A stretch of 38,457 nucleotides of DNA from DATBDM01 sp036269915 (GTDB taxonomy: Bacteria; Actinomycetota; Thermoleophilia; Solirubrobacterales; Solirubrobacteraceae), in NCBI GenBank assembly GCA_036269915.1, contig DATBDM010000119.1, forward strand, positions 1 through 38,457, read 5' to 3'. The notes below the pieces were generated by a model. The model saw nothing but the letters and a program-made list of their open reading frames with translations. It did not search any database and was not told the DNA's origin. Shown here in pieces: positions 1 through 8,150 of the stretch. The position numbers and the translations under genes were made by a program. Within the stretch, counting starts at the first letter, position 1. Every line of letters begins with the position of its first letter.

Positions 1-780
1 GCGTTCGAGGACCCGATCGCGGCGATCGCGCACGGGCGCCGGCTCGCCGGCGAGGGGGCGCACATCCTCGACGTCGGCGGCGAGTCGACCCGGCCCGGCG
101 CCGATCCGGTCGCCGCCGAGGAGGAGCTCGAGCGCGTCGTGCCGGTGATCGAGGGGCTCGCGGGCCTCGCCCTCCCGGTCCAGCTCTCGATCGACACGAT
201 GAAGCTCGCGGTCGCCGAGGCGGCGCTCGACGCCGGCGCGAGCTACGTGAACGACGTCACCGCCTTCCGCCACGACCCCGACCTCGCCGGGCTGGTCGCC
301 GATCGCGGCGCCGACTGCTGCCTGATGCACATGCTCGGCGAGCCGCGCACGATGCAGGCCGACCCGCGCTACGAGGACGTCGTCGACGAGGTCAAGGCGT
401 TCCTGGAGGAGCGCATGCAGGCGGCGGTGCGCGCCGGCGTCCCCGAGGAGCGGATCCAGCTCGACCCCGGCATCGGCTTCGGCAAGACGCTCGCGCACAA
501 CCTCGAGCTGCTGCGCCGGATCGACGAGATCGTCGCGCTCGGGCGCCCGGTCGTCGTCGGGACGAGCCGCAAGTCGTTCATCGGGCGGCTGACGGGCCGC
601 GACGTGACCGAGCGGGTGCACGGGACGATCGCCACCAACGTCCTCGCGCTCGAGCGGGGAGCGCGCGTCTTCCGCGTCCACGACGTCGCCGCGACCTCGG
701 ACGCGCTGGCGGTGGCGAATGCTACGTTGGCGCATTCATGGCCCGCGAGCCCGACGACGAGTACGACGACGACGACCTGA
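1..780 (+). CDS. folP: Dihydropteroate synthase, 5' end cut by window edge
   Basis: Dihydropteroate synthase joins 6-hydroxymethyl-dihydropterin pyrophosphate to p-aminobenzoate in cytosolic folate synthesis. The frame is open from base 1, so the true start lies upstream. Seen: the pterin-site motif DVGGESTRPGA near the beginning, then SIDT, NDV, DPGIGFGKT and a late GTSRKSFIG, in the usual TIM-barrel order. The C-terminus is odd: the last residues are a threonine/serine run (TTSTTTTT). It arises because the end of the gene reads a GAC/GAG-type trinucleotide repeat in another frame than folB, which starts 43 bp before the folP stop. First gene of a folate cluster (folP-folB-folK) that a tetR-thioesterase pair interrupts. 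Family assignment is firm; only the N-terminus is missing. Confidence 0.96.
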   Translation, partial: AFEDPIAAIAHGRRLAGEGAHILDVGGESTRPGADPVAAEEELERVVPVIEGLAGLALPVQLSIDTMKLAVAEAALDAGASYVNDVTAFRHDPDLAGLVADRGADCCLMHMLGEPRTMQADPRYEDVVDEVKAFLEERMQAAVRAGVPEERIQLDPGIGFGKTLAHNLELLRRIDEIVALGRPVVVGTSRKSFIGRLTGRDVTERVHGTIATNVLALERGARVFRVHDVAATSDALAVANATLAHSWPASPTTSTTTTT

Positions 781-1175
781 CCGACGACGACGACGAGGAC
801 GAGGGCCCCGAGGTAGGGGTCACCGTCGAGATCGTCGGCCTGTCGCTGTACACGCATCACGGGGTGACGGCCGCCGAGCGCGAGATCGGCCAGCGGCTCG
901 TCCTCGACGTCCGCTTCGACGTCGGCGAGCCCGACGCCCTGATCACCGACCGCGTCGAGGACACCGTCGACTACGGCGAGGTCTGCCAGGTCATCGCGCT
1001 CGTCGCCCAGCAGCGCTCCTACAAGACGCTCGAGCGGCTCTGCGGCGTGATCGCCGACCGCCTCTCGACCCAGTTCGGCGCCGAGAGCGTGACCGTCAAG
1101 GCCTCCAAGCCCGAGCCGCCGATCCCGCTGCCGGTCGAAGAGGTCTCCGTCGAGGTCTGGCGCGAAGAACGCTAG
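738..1175 (+). CDS. folB: Dihydroneopterin aldolase with acidic N-terminal extension
   Basis: Converts dihydroneopterin to 6-hydroxymethyl-dihydropterin plus glycolaldehyde, the step before FolK. The 145-residue protein has the family core from about residue 27 (GVTVEIVGLSLYTHHGV), with the conserved DTVDYGEV and a late ASKPEPPIP segment. Residues 5-24 are an unusual stretch of almost only Asp and Glu, encoded by a GAC-rich repeat; typical FolB proteins begin just before the core. No ATG, GTG or TTG lies between the repeat and the core, so the ATG at 738 is the only reasonable start and the acidic tail appears to be translated. The gene overlaps folP by 43 bp. There is no clear Shine-Dalgarno sequence; TACGTT nine bases before the start could be an internal -10. 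Confidence 0.93.
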   Translation: MAREPDDEYDDDDLTDDDDEDEGPEVGVTVEIVGLSLYTHHGVTAAEREIGQRLVLDVRFDVGEPDALITDRVEDTVDYGEVCQVIALVAQQRSYKTLERLCGVIADRLSTQFGAESVTVKASKPEPPIPLPVEEVSVEVWREER

Positions 1176-1179
1176 ACAG

Positions 1180-1203
1180 CTAGGTTAGTGACCACTAACC
1201 TAG
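1180..1203. promoter_or_regulatory. Perfect palindromic operator, likely TetR autoregulatory site
   Basis: Two 11-bp arms, CTAGGTTAGTG and CACTAACCTAG, form a perfect inverted repeat around a 2-bp centre. The site fills the gap between the folB stop (1173-1175) and the tetR ATG at 1209. A -10-like TAACCT (1196-1201) lies inside it, seven bases before that ATG. Size and position fit a TetR-family operator that would shut off the regulator and the thioesterase behind it. Protein binding is inferred. Confidence 0.75.
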
Positions 1204-1208
1204 GGTCC

Positions 1209-1763
1209 ATGGCCGCCCCCGTGCAACCCCGCCGCTCCGCCGCCGAGCGCCGCGAGGAGATCCTCGCGATCGCCGTCCGGCACTTCGCGGAGGGTGGCTA
1301 CCGCGGCACCTCGACCGAGGCGATCGCCCGCGAGGCGGGCATCTCGCAGCCGTACCTGTTCCGCCTCTTCCACACCAAGCGCGAGCTGTTCCTGGCCTGC
1401 AGCGACCGCGCGTGCGACCACGTCAGCGACGCGTTCCGTCGCGCCTGCGAGGGCGTGCCGCCAGCCGAGCGCATCGACGCGATGGGGCACGCCTACGTCG
1501 CCGAGCTGCTGCCCGAGCGCCACGAGATCATGCTGCTGCTCCAGTCCTACGCGGCGTCCTCGGACCCCGAGATCCGCGACCACGTGGCCGACCGCTACGG
1601 CGCGCTCGTGCAGGAGGTCGCGCAACTGGGCGAGGTCGAGATCGGCGACACGTTCGACTTCTTCGCGCACGGGATGCTGCTCAATGTCGTCGCGGCCCTC
1701 GACCTGCCCGGCCGGGCGGGCTGGACGTCGGCGTGGACGAAGAAGCTGGAGCCCGACTGCTGA
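1209..1763 (+). CDS. TetR-family transcriptional regulator
   Basis: Ligand-responsive DNA-binding repressor of about 184 residues. The N-terminal helix-turn-helix is clear at about residues 10-60: AAERREEILAIAVRHFAEGG, then TSTEAIAREAGISQPYLFRLF. The C-terminal half is the variable helical ligand domain, so the effector cannot be read from sequence. I start at ATG 1209. The in-frame GTG at 1188 would place the first codons inside the operator and add seven non-conserved residues. A thioesterase-like gene overlaps its 3' end by 31 bp, so the pair is probably one unit, with an acyl-CoA or fatty-acid-type ligand as a reasonable guess. The pair sits inside an otherwise conserved folate cluster, which suggests insertion. 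Confidence 0.9.
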   Translation: MAAPVQPRRSAAERREEILAIAVRHFAEGGYRGTSTEAIAREAGISQPYLFRLFHTKRELFLACSDRACDHVSDAFRRACEGVPPAERIDAMGHAYVAELLPERHEIMLLLQSYAASSDPEIRDHVADRYGALVQEVAQLGEVEIGDTFDFFAHGMLLNVVAALDLPGRAGWTSAWTKKLEPDC

Positions 1764-2557
1764 TCGGGCCGGGACTCGTCGCCGACACGGCGCTCGAGCC
1801 GCTCGGCGAGCACCGCTGGCGCGCGCAGGTCACCGAGCGCTGGTGGATCCTGCGAGGCCCGTTCGGCGGCTACGTCGCGGCGCTGCTGATGCGCGCGCTG
1901 GTCGCCGCGGTCGACGACCCGGCGCGCCCGCCGCGCTCGTTCACCGTCCACTTCCTCGACGCACCCGTCGCCGGACCGGTCGAGATCGCCGCCCGCGTCG
2001 AGCGGACGGGCCGCTCGGCGACCTCCGTGTCGCTGCGGATGGAGCAGGGCGGCCGGCCGATGGCGCTCGCGCTCGCGTCCGCCGGAGCGTGGCGCGACGA
2101 CCAGCCGGCCTGGGACGAGCTGCGACCGCCCGACGTTCCCGGTCCGGAGGACTGCCCGGCCGTCCCGCAGCGCGAGGGCATGCCACCGTTCACGGGCAAC
2201 TTCGACATCCGCTGGGCGCAGGGCGGCGGCCTCGGACGGCCGGCCGATGAAGCCCGCAACGTCACCTGGGTGCGCCCGCGCGAGGGCGGCCCGCTCGACC
2301 ACGTCGCCGTCACGGCCCTGTCGGACACGATGGTGCCGGCCGCCTTCTCGCGCCTCGGCCGGCTCGCGGTGGTGCCGACGCTCGACCTCACGATCCACTT
2401 CCGGGCGCCGCTGCCGGTTGACGGCGACGGCTGGGGCCTGGCGGTCTTCGACTCGCGGCTGTCGGCCGGCGGGACCTGGGAGGAGGACGGCGAGCTGTGG
2501 TCCACCGACGGCCGGCTGCTCGCCCAATCGCGCCAACTCGCCATGATCCGTGCGTGA
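1733..2557 (+). CDS. Acyl-CoA thioesterase-like double hot-dog protein
   Basis: Predicted thioesterase of the TesB-like/4HBT_3 type (about 274 residues), which would hydrolyse an acyl-CoA or related thioester in the cytosol. Seen: an N-terminal segment WWILRGPFGGYVAALLMRAL followed by RSFTVHFLDAPVAGPVEI, typical of the first hot-dog, and a second half with DHVAVTALSDTMVPAAF and TLDLTIHFRAPLP. Start is uncertain: GTG 1733 is the last good candidate and overlaps tetR by 31 bp; CTG codons at 1757 and 1760 are alternatives. The stop overlaps the folK GTG by 4 bp (GTGA), so translation is probably coupled to folK. The substrate is unknown. Confidence 0.8.
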   Translation: MDEEAGARLLIGPGLVADTALEPLGEHRWRAQVTERWWILRGPFGGYVAALLMRALVAAVDDPARPPRSFTVHFLDAPVAGPVEIAARVERTGRSATSVSLRMEQGGRPMALALASAGAWRDDQPAWDELRPPDVPGPEDCPAVPQREGMPPFTGNFDIRWAQGGGLGRPADEARNVTWVRPREGGPLDHVAVTALSDTMVPAAFSRLGRLAVVPTLDLTIHFRAPLPVDGDGWGLAVFDSRLSAGGTWEEDGELWSTDGRLLAQSRQLAMIRA

Positions 2558-3075
2558 GCACGGCGCTCGGCTACCTCGGACTCGGCTCGAACGTCGGTGA
2601 CCGGCGGGCGTTCCTGCAGGCCGCCGTCGAGGACCTGTGGGCGCATCGCGTCGAGGTGCTGTCGTCCTCTTCGGTCTACGAGACCGAGCCCGTCGGCGAG
2701 GTCACCGAGCAGCCCGAGTTCCTCAACGCGTGCGTGCGCGTGGAGACGCGGCTGCATCCGGAGGCGCTGCTGCGCGCATGCAAGGCGGTCGAGGTCGCGC
2801 TCGGGCGCCGCGTGTCCGGCCCGGGCTACGTGCACCACGGGCCGCGGCCGATCGACATCGACGTGCTGCTGCTGGGCGACGGGGAGTTCGTCTCGGACTC
2901 GCTGCGCGTCCCGCACCGCGAGCTGACCGCCAGGCGCTTCGTGCTGGTGCCGCTGCTCGAGCTCGCCCCCGAGCTCGTCGTCCCCGGCGCGGGCCGCGCC
3001 GCCGAGGCGCTCGCGGCCCTCGCCGACGGGCAGGACGTCCGGCTCGCGGGCCCCCCGCTCGACGTCAGTTCATAG
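2554..3075 (+). CDS. folK: Hydroxymethyl-dihydropterin pyrophosphokinase (HPPK)
   Basis: Transfers pyrophosphate from ATP to 6-hydroxymethyl-dihydropterin, making the FolP substrate. The 173-residue product shows GLGSNVGDR at the N-terminus, SSVYETEPVG, and the family signature GPRPIDIDVLLLG, which carries the Mg2+-binding aspartates, followed by PHRELTARRFVLVPLLELAP. Start chosen at GTG 2554 because the protein then begins right before the conserved GYLGLGSNVG; the upstream in-frame codon at 2497 lies inside the thioesterase gene. It overlaps that gene by 4 bp and ends 11 bp before coaX. Standard length, nothing missing. Confidence 0.95.
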   Translation: MSTALGYLGLGSNVGDRRAFLQAAVEDLWAHRVEVLSSSSVYETEPVGEVTEQPEFLNACVRVETRLHPEALLRACKAVEVALGRRVSGPGYVHHGPRPIDIDVLLLGDGEFVSDSLRVPHRELTARRFVLVPLLELAPELVVPGAGRAAEALAALADGQDVRLAGPPLDVSS

Positions 3076-3086
3076 GATCGGACCGC

Positions 3087-3857
3087 ATGCTCCTCGTCGT
3101 CGACGTCGGCAACACGCAGACCCACCTGGGCACCTACGACGGCGACCTCCTCGTCGAGCACTGGCGCTTCGCGACCGTGCGCTCCTCCACGGCGGACGAG
3201 CTCGGCGCCGCGCTGCGGAACCTGCTCGCGCTGCGCGGCTTGACCTTCGCCGACCTGCACGCGTCGATCGTCTCGAGCACCGTGCCGCAGCTGCGCCCGG
3301 AGTGGCAGGCGATGGCCTCGCGCTACCTCGGGCACGACCTGCTGGTCGTCGGGCCGGGCCTGCGGACCGGCATGCCGATCCGCTACGACAACCCGCGCGA
3401 GATCGGCCCCGACCGGCTCGTCAACGCGGTGGCCGGCTACGAGAAGGTCGGCGGCCCGTGCGTGATCGTCGACTTCGGCACCGCGGTGACGCACGACATC
3501 GTCTCCGCCGAGGGCGAGTACCTCGGCGGCGTCATCTTCCCGGGCATCGAGATCTCGCTCGACGCGCTGTCCGAGCGCGCGGCCGCGCTCCCGAAGATCG
3601 ACCTGATCGAGCCGCGCACGCTGATCGGCAAGTCGACCGTCGACGCGATCCGCTCCGGCGTCCTGTTCGGCTTCGCCGCGATGGTCGACGGCATCGTCGG
3701 CCGGCTGCGCGAGCAGCTCGGCGCCGAGCTGCACACGCTCGCGACCGGCGGGCTCGCGCCGCTCGTCGTCCCCTACTGCGACTCGATCGACAGCGTCGAC
3801 GACCAGCTCACGCTGACCGGCCTGCGCCTGATCTGGGAGCGCAACCAGGAGGACTGA
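3087..3857 (+). CDS. coaX: Type III pantothenate kinase
   Basis: Phosphorylates pantothenate, the first step of coenzyme A synthesis; type III enzymes belong to the ASKHA fold and are not feedback-inhibited by CoA. The 256-residue protein has the N-terminal phosphate loop DVGNTQTHLG (about 6-15), the GPDRLVNAVAGY segment (about 108-118, with the catalytic Asp) and DFGTAVTHD (about 129-137), followed by LGGVIFPGI and a late ATGGLAP. It follows folK by 11 bp. TAGGAT (3073-3078) before the ATG can be read either as a -10 eight bases from the start or as a Shine-Dalgarno AGGA, so whether it has its own promoter is open. Confidence 0.95.
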   Translation: MLLVVDVGNTQTHLGTYDGDLLVEHWRFATVRSSTADELGAALRNLLALRGLTFADLHASIVSSTVPQLRPEWQAMASRYLGHDLLVVGPGLRTGMPIRYDNPREIGPDRLVNAVAGYEKVGGPCVIVDFGTAVTHDIVSAEGEYLGGVIFPGIEISLDALSERAAALPKIDLIEPRTLIGKSTVDAIRSGVLFGFAAMVDGIVGRLREQLGAELHTLATGGLAPLVVPYCDSIDSVDDQLTLTGLRLIWERNQED

Positions 3858-3903
3858 CGGGAGGGTTGCCCGGGAGCGCCCTGCTCTGGGAAGCTCGCCC
3901 CGC

Positions 3904-4075
3904 ATGGTCGACCGCTCTGGGCACGAGGAGACGCTCGCCGAGCGCGAGGCGCGTCTGCGCGCCCGCTCCGCTGCCCGAGATCTGCGACCGCATCGTCGCC
4001 GAGCTCGGGGTCGCCACCAAGCGCGACGACGACGTCGTCCTGCTCTGCGCGCGCCTGGTCCCTGCCACCCTGTGA
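3904..4075 (+). pseudogene. Possible remnant of an SpoIIE-type PP2C phosphatase C-terminus
   Basis: The 220-bp gap between coaX and dus holds no intact gene. In the frame ending at the stop at 4073-4075 the last 34 residues (LPEICDRIVAELGVATKRDD, continuing DVVLLCARLVP) resemble the final helix and strand of SpoIIE/RsbU-type phosphatases. The intact phosphatase at 29986-31662 ends in a similar way (RRDDRAIVVLRVAP). Upstream, the helical-looking stretch from the ATG at 3904 (MVDRSGHEETLAEREARLRA) is in a different frame, as if a frameshift separates the two. No catalytic motif remains. This is pattern recognition on a short stretch; chance similarity is possible. Confidence 0.33.
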
Positions 4076-4080
4076 GGGCG

Positions 4081-5064
4081 ATGACCCGCTCGCTCACCGA
4101 CCCCTGGACCCTCGGCGGCATCACGCTGCCCAACCGCGTCGTGCTCGCGCCGCTGGCCGGGATCGGCAACTGGTTCGTGCGCCTGCAGGCGCAGCGCCAC
4201 GGCGCGGGGCTGGCGGTTTCGGAGATGGTCTCGTCGTTCGCGATCCATCACGGCAACCGCAAGACGCACGAGGAGCTGCTGCGCATCCATCCCGACGAGG
4301 CCGTCGTCGCGATCCAGCTCTTCGGTCAGGATCCGGACGTGATGCGCTCGGCCGCCGAGCATGTCGCGAGCCGGGGCGCTCACCTGATCGACCTGAACAT
4401 GGGCTGCCCGGTCCCGAAGGTGATGAAGACCGGCGCGGGCGCGGCCCTGCTCAAGGATCCCGACACCGCGGTTGCGGTCGCGCGCGCGGCACGCGAGGGG
4501 TCCGGCCTGCCGGTGACGGTCAAGCTGCGCGCGAGCGAGAAGCCGGGCCACACCGAGGGTCTCGACCTTGCCCGCCGGCTCGTCGACGAGGCCGGCGTCG
4601 AGGGCATCACCTTCCACCCGCGCTCCGCGGCGGTGCGCCACAAGGGCACGCCGGACTACGAGCTCGCCGCCCGCCTGGTCGCCGAGCTGCCCGTGCCCGT
4701 GATCGTCTCGGGCGGGATGCAGGGGGCCGAGCACATCCGCGCCGTGTTCGAGTCCACGGGCTGCGCCGCCGTGATGCTGGCGCGCGGGGCGCTCGGCAAC
4801 CCGTGGCTGTTCGAGCAGGTGCTCGGCGCGCGCGCCGAGGAGCCCACGCGCGAGGAGATCCTCGCCGAGTGGCTGTGGATCTGCGACCGCGCGGAGGAGC
4901 ACATGGGCACCGACCGCGCGGGGCGTTACCTGCGCAAGTTCCACCCTTGGTACGTCGAGCGGCTGGGGGAGGGGCGGCGGCTCCAGCAGGCGCTGCACGA
5001 GGCGCCCGACCTCGAGGCGCAGCGGGCCGTTATCTGGGGGCTGACCACGCTCCTGGCAGCCTGA
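4081..5064 (+). CDS. dus: tRNA-dihydrouridine synthase (DusB-like)
   Basis: FMN-dependent enzyme reducing uridine to dihydrouridine in the tRNA D-loop. The 327-residue TIM-barrel protein has the family start TLPNRVVLAPLAGIGNWFVR, AIQLFGQDP, the active-site segment LIDLNMGCPVPKVMKTGAGA with the catalytic Cys at about 109, VKLR, the SGGMQ phosphate loop and ARGALGNPWLF. I use ATG 4081, preceded by GAGGGCG, not the in-frame ATG 3904, whose 59 extra residues are unlike any Dus. Several gene neighbours match those of B. subtilis yacF (dusB), which lies between folK and lysS. A hairpin terminator follows at 5115-5144. Confidence 0.94.
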   Translation: MTRSLTDPWTLGGITLPNRVVLAPLAGIGNWFVRLQAQRHGAGLAVSEMVSSFAIHHGNRKTHEELLRIHPDEAVVAIQLFGQDPDVMRSAAEHVASRGAHLIDLNMGCPVPKVMKTGAGAALLKDPDTAVAVARAAREGSGLPVTVKLRASEKPGHTEGLDLARRLVDEAGVEGITFHPRSAAVRHKGTPDYELAARLVAELPVPVIVSGGMQGAEHIRAVFESTGCAAVMLARGALGNPWLFEQVLGARAEEPTREEILAEWLWICDRAEEHMGTDRAGRYLRKFHPWYVERLGEGRRLQQALHEAPDLEAQRAVIWGLTTLLAA

Positions 5065-5114
5065 TCAGGCGCTGCTACCATGCGCCGCCGCCGCGGCTGA
5101 AACGAGCCCGGCCC

Positions 5115-5144
5115 GGTCCGCTCGCCAGCGCGGACCTTTTCTTT
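5115..5144 (+). terminator. Rho-independent terminator between dus and greA
   Basis: Arms GGTCCGC (5115-5121) and GCGGACC (5130-5136) form a perfect 7-bp GC-rich stem with an 8-nt loop, followed directly by TTTTCTTT. This T tract stands out in such GC-rich DNA. It would end the coaX/dus unit and implies that greA has its own promoter in the short space after 5144. Confidence 0.85.
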
Positions 5145-5170
5145 CGCTTAGACGAGACAAGGGCGACGAC

Positions 5171-5650
5171 ATGCAGAAGGACGTCATCCTCACCCCCGAG
5201 GGGCTCGAGAAGCTCAAGCAGGAGATCGAGTACCTCTCGAACGACAAGCGCCGCGAGGTCGCGGAGCGGATCAAGGAAGCGCGCGAGTTCGGCGACATCT
5301 CGGAGAACTCCGAGTACGACGACGCCAAGAACGAGCAGGCGATGCTCGAGGCGCGGATCGCCTCCCTCGAGGACAAGCTGCGCTCGGCGTCGGTCATCGA
5401 CGCCTCCGAGCTGTCCTCGGATCTCGTCCGCGTGGGCTCGGCGGTCAACGTCAAGGACGAGGACACCGGCAAGTCCGCCTCCTACACGATCGTGGGCTCC
5501 ACCGAGGCGGACCCCTCCGAGAACAAGCTCTCCAACGAGTCGCCGGTCGGCAAGGGGCTGCTGGGCCACAAGAAGGGCGAGGTCGTCTCGGTCCAGCTTC
5601 CCAACGGCAGCACCCGCAACCTCAAGATCACGAAGATCGACGTCGCGTGA
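5171..5650 (+). CDS. greA: Transcription elongation factor GreA
   Basis: Binds the RNA polymerase secondary channel and stimulates cleavage of backtracked RNA. At 159 residues it has the usual length: an N-terminal antiparallel coiled coil (about 1-75) with LTPEGLEKLKQEIEYL, the basic/acidic tip AREFGDISENSEYDDAKNEQ that carries the cleavage-stimulating Asp and Glu, then an FKBP-like C-terminal domain containing SPVGKGLLGHKKGEVV. ATG 5171 is preceded by AAGGGCG, a reasonable ribosome site. The stop overlaps the lysS ATG by one base (TGATG), so the two are probably one coupled operon downstream of the terminator at 5115-5144. Confidence 0.96.
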   Translation: MQKDVILTPEGLEKLKQEIEYLSNDKRREVAERIKEAREFGDISENSEYDDAKNEQAMLEARIASLEDKLRSASVIDASELSSDLVRVGSAVNVKDEDTGKSASYTIVGSTEADPSENKLSNESPVGKGLLGHKKGEVVSVQLPNGSTRNLKITKIDVA

Positions 5651-7116
5651 TGAGCTCCGGCGGCGAGGAGCTGCCGGAGCTGCTCGCGTCAAGACGCCGC
5701 AAGCTCGACGCCCTGCGTGAGGAGGGCGTCGAGCCGTTTCCGCACGTCTACGAGGGCGTCGAACGGATCGCGGACGTCAAGGCGCCGCACGAGGGGCTCG
5801 AGCCCGGCGAGGAGACCGACGCGCGCGCCCGCGTGGCCGGCCGCATCGCCGCCCGCCGCGGGCAGGGCAAGGCGGCCTTCGTCGATCTCGTGGACCGCTC
5901 GGGGAAGCTGCAGCTGCACGCGCGCGTCGACGTGCTCGGTCAGGAGTCGCTCGACCGGCTCGTCGCCCTCGACCTCGGCGACCTGATCGGCGCCGAGGGG
6001 ACGATCTTCCGCACGCGCCGCGGCGAGCTCTCGCTCAAGCTCGACGGCTGGACGCTGCTGGCGAAGTCGCTCGCGCCGCCGCCCGACAAGCACGGCGGGC
6101 TGCAGGACCCCGAGCTGCGACAGCGCCGCCGCGAGCTGGACCTGATCGCCAACGAGGAGACCCGCGAGCTGTTCCTGGCGCGGGCGCGCGCGATCTCCGC
6201 GATCCGCCGCGCGCTCGACGCGGACGGCTTCGTCGAGGTCGAGACCCCGACGCTGCAGCCGGTCTACGGCGGCGCGCTCGCGCGGCCGTTCACCACCCAC
6301 CACAACGCGCTCGACCGCACGCTGTACCTGCGGATCGCGACCGAGCTCTACCTCAAGCGGCTGATCGTCGGCGGGCTCGAGCGGGTCTACGAGATCGGCA
6401 AGAACTTCCGCAACGAGGGCATCGATACCACCCACAACCCCGAGTTCACGGTCATCGAGTGGTACGAGGCCTACGCGGACTACGAGGACACCGCGCGCCG
6501 CTGCGAGCAGGTGGTGGCGGCGGCCGCGGCCGCTGTCGGCTCTGCCGGCGAGATCGACTTCTCGGCACCGTGGCGCCGCGAGACGCTCGGCGACGCGATC
6601 CGCGAGCGCACCGGGATCGACATCTACGCGCACCGCTCGCTCGAGGCGCTGCAGGGCCAGATGCGCGAGCGAGGGATGGAGGTGCCCGAGCACGAGGCCA
6701 CGTGGGCACTGCTCGTCGACCACCTGCTGTCGCGCTATGTCGAGCCCGAGCTGATCCAGCCGACGTTCGTCATGGACTATCCCGTCGAGCTCTCGCCGTT
6801 CGCCAAGCGCCACCGGTCGGTGGAGGGGCTGACCGAGCGCTTCGAGGCCTACGCGGGCGGCATGGAGTTCGCCAACGCCTTCACCGAGCTCAACGACCCC
6901 GACGAGCAGCGCCGGCGCTTCGAGGCCCAGCGCGAGGCGGCCGCCGCCGGCGACGAGGAGGCGCAGCCGTTCGACGAGGGCTTCCTCGCCGCGCTCGAGC
7001 AGGGCATGCCGCCGACGGGGGGGATCGGCATCGGGATCGACCGGCTGATGATGCTGCTCGCCGGCCGCCGGTCGATCCGCGACGTGGTGCTCTTCCCCGC
7101 CCTGCGCGACGCGTAG
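5650..7116 (+). CDS. lysS: Lysyl-tRNA synthetase, class II
   Basis: Charges tRNA-Lys. The 488-residue protein has the N-terminal OB-fold anticodon-binding domain (about 50-150) and the class II catalytic domain. Visible are motif 2 (YEIGKNFRNEGIDTTHNPEF, from about 247), FVMDYPVELSPFAKRHR, GMEFANAFTELNDP and motif 3 (GGIGIGIDRLMMLLAG, about 457-472). The first codon could be GTG 5647 or ATG 5650; I prefer the ATG, which overlaps the greA stop by one base. There is nothing unusual in the active-site residues I can recognise. The next gene, drrA, starts 75 bp later behind a repeat-rich control region. Confidence 0.96.
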   Translation: MSSGGEELPELLASRRRKLDALREEGVEPFPHVYEGVERIADVKAPHEGLEPGEETDARARVAGRIAARRGQGKAAFVDLVDRSGKLQLHARVDVLGQESLDRLVALDLGDLIGAEGTIFRTRRGELSLKLDGWTLLAKSLAPPPDKHGGLQDPELRQRRRELDLIANEETRELFLARARAISAIRRALDADGFVEVETPTLQPVYGGALARPFTTHHNALDRTLYLRIATELYLKRLIVGGLERVYEIGKNFRNEGIDTTHNPEFTVIEWYEAYADYEDTARRCEQVVAAAAAAVGSAGEIDFSAPWRRETLGDAIRERTGIDIYAHRSLEALQGQMRERGMEVPEHEATWALLVDHLLSRYVEPELIQPTFVMDYPVELSPFAKRHRSVEGLTERFEAYAGGMEFANAFTELNDPDEQRRRFEAQREAAAAGDEEAQPFDEGFLAALEQGMPPTGGIGIGIDRLMMLLAGRRSIRDVVLFPALRDA

Positions 7117-7118
7117 CG

Positions 7119-7169
7119 GCTCACACGGCTCGCAGCGCCGTGTGAGCGGCGTGCGAGGACGCTGCGAGC
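7119..7169 (+). promoter_or_regulatory. Cluster of SARP-type heptamer repeats before drrA
   Basis: Three direct heptamers, TGTGAGC (7141-7147), TGCGAGG (7152-7158) and TGCGAGC (7163-7169), start exactly 11 bp apart with 4-bp spacers. Two more copies lie inverted at 7119-7125 and 7128-7134. SARP activators are known to bind heptamer direct repeats with 11-bp periodicity, the last repeat about 8 bp before the -10. Here GATGCT (7179-7184), a weak -10, starts 10 bp after the last repeat and lies six bases before the drrA ATG. A SARP gene lies convergently downstream at 9015-12230. The repeats are seen; SARP binding is inferred. Confidence 0.7.
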
Positions 7170-7190
7170 GGCGCCGCCGATGCTGGCGCC

Positions 7191-8146
<956 letters not shown>

Positions 8147-8150
<4 letters not shown>

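Noticed and set aside
1188..1208. GTG 1188 as tetR start
   Set aside because: It would place the first seven codons inside the perfect operator; ATG 1209 keeps the operator free and matches the usual TetR N-terminus.
7119..7169. Overlapping inverted repeats (7119-7129/7137-7147 and 7128-7137/7160-7169) as an RNA attenuator for drrA
   Set aside because: The arms are explained by oppositely oriented TGYGAGS boxes, no T tract follows, and the likely transcription start is at the ATG, so the repeats would not be transcribed from that promoter.
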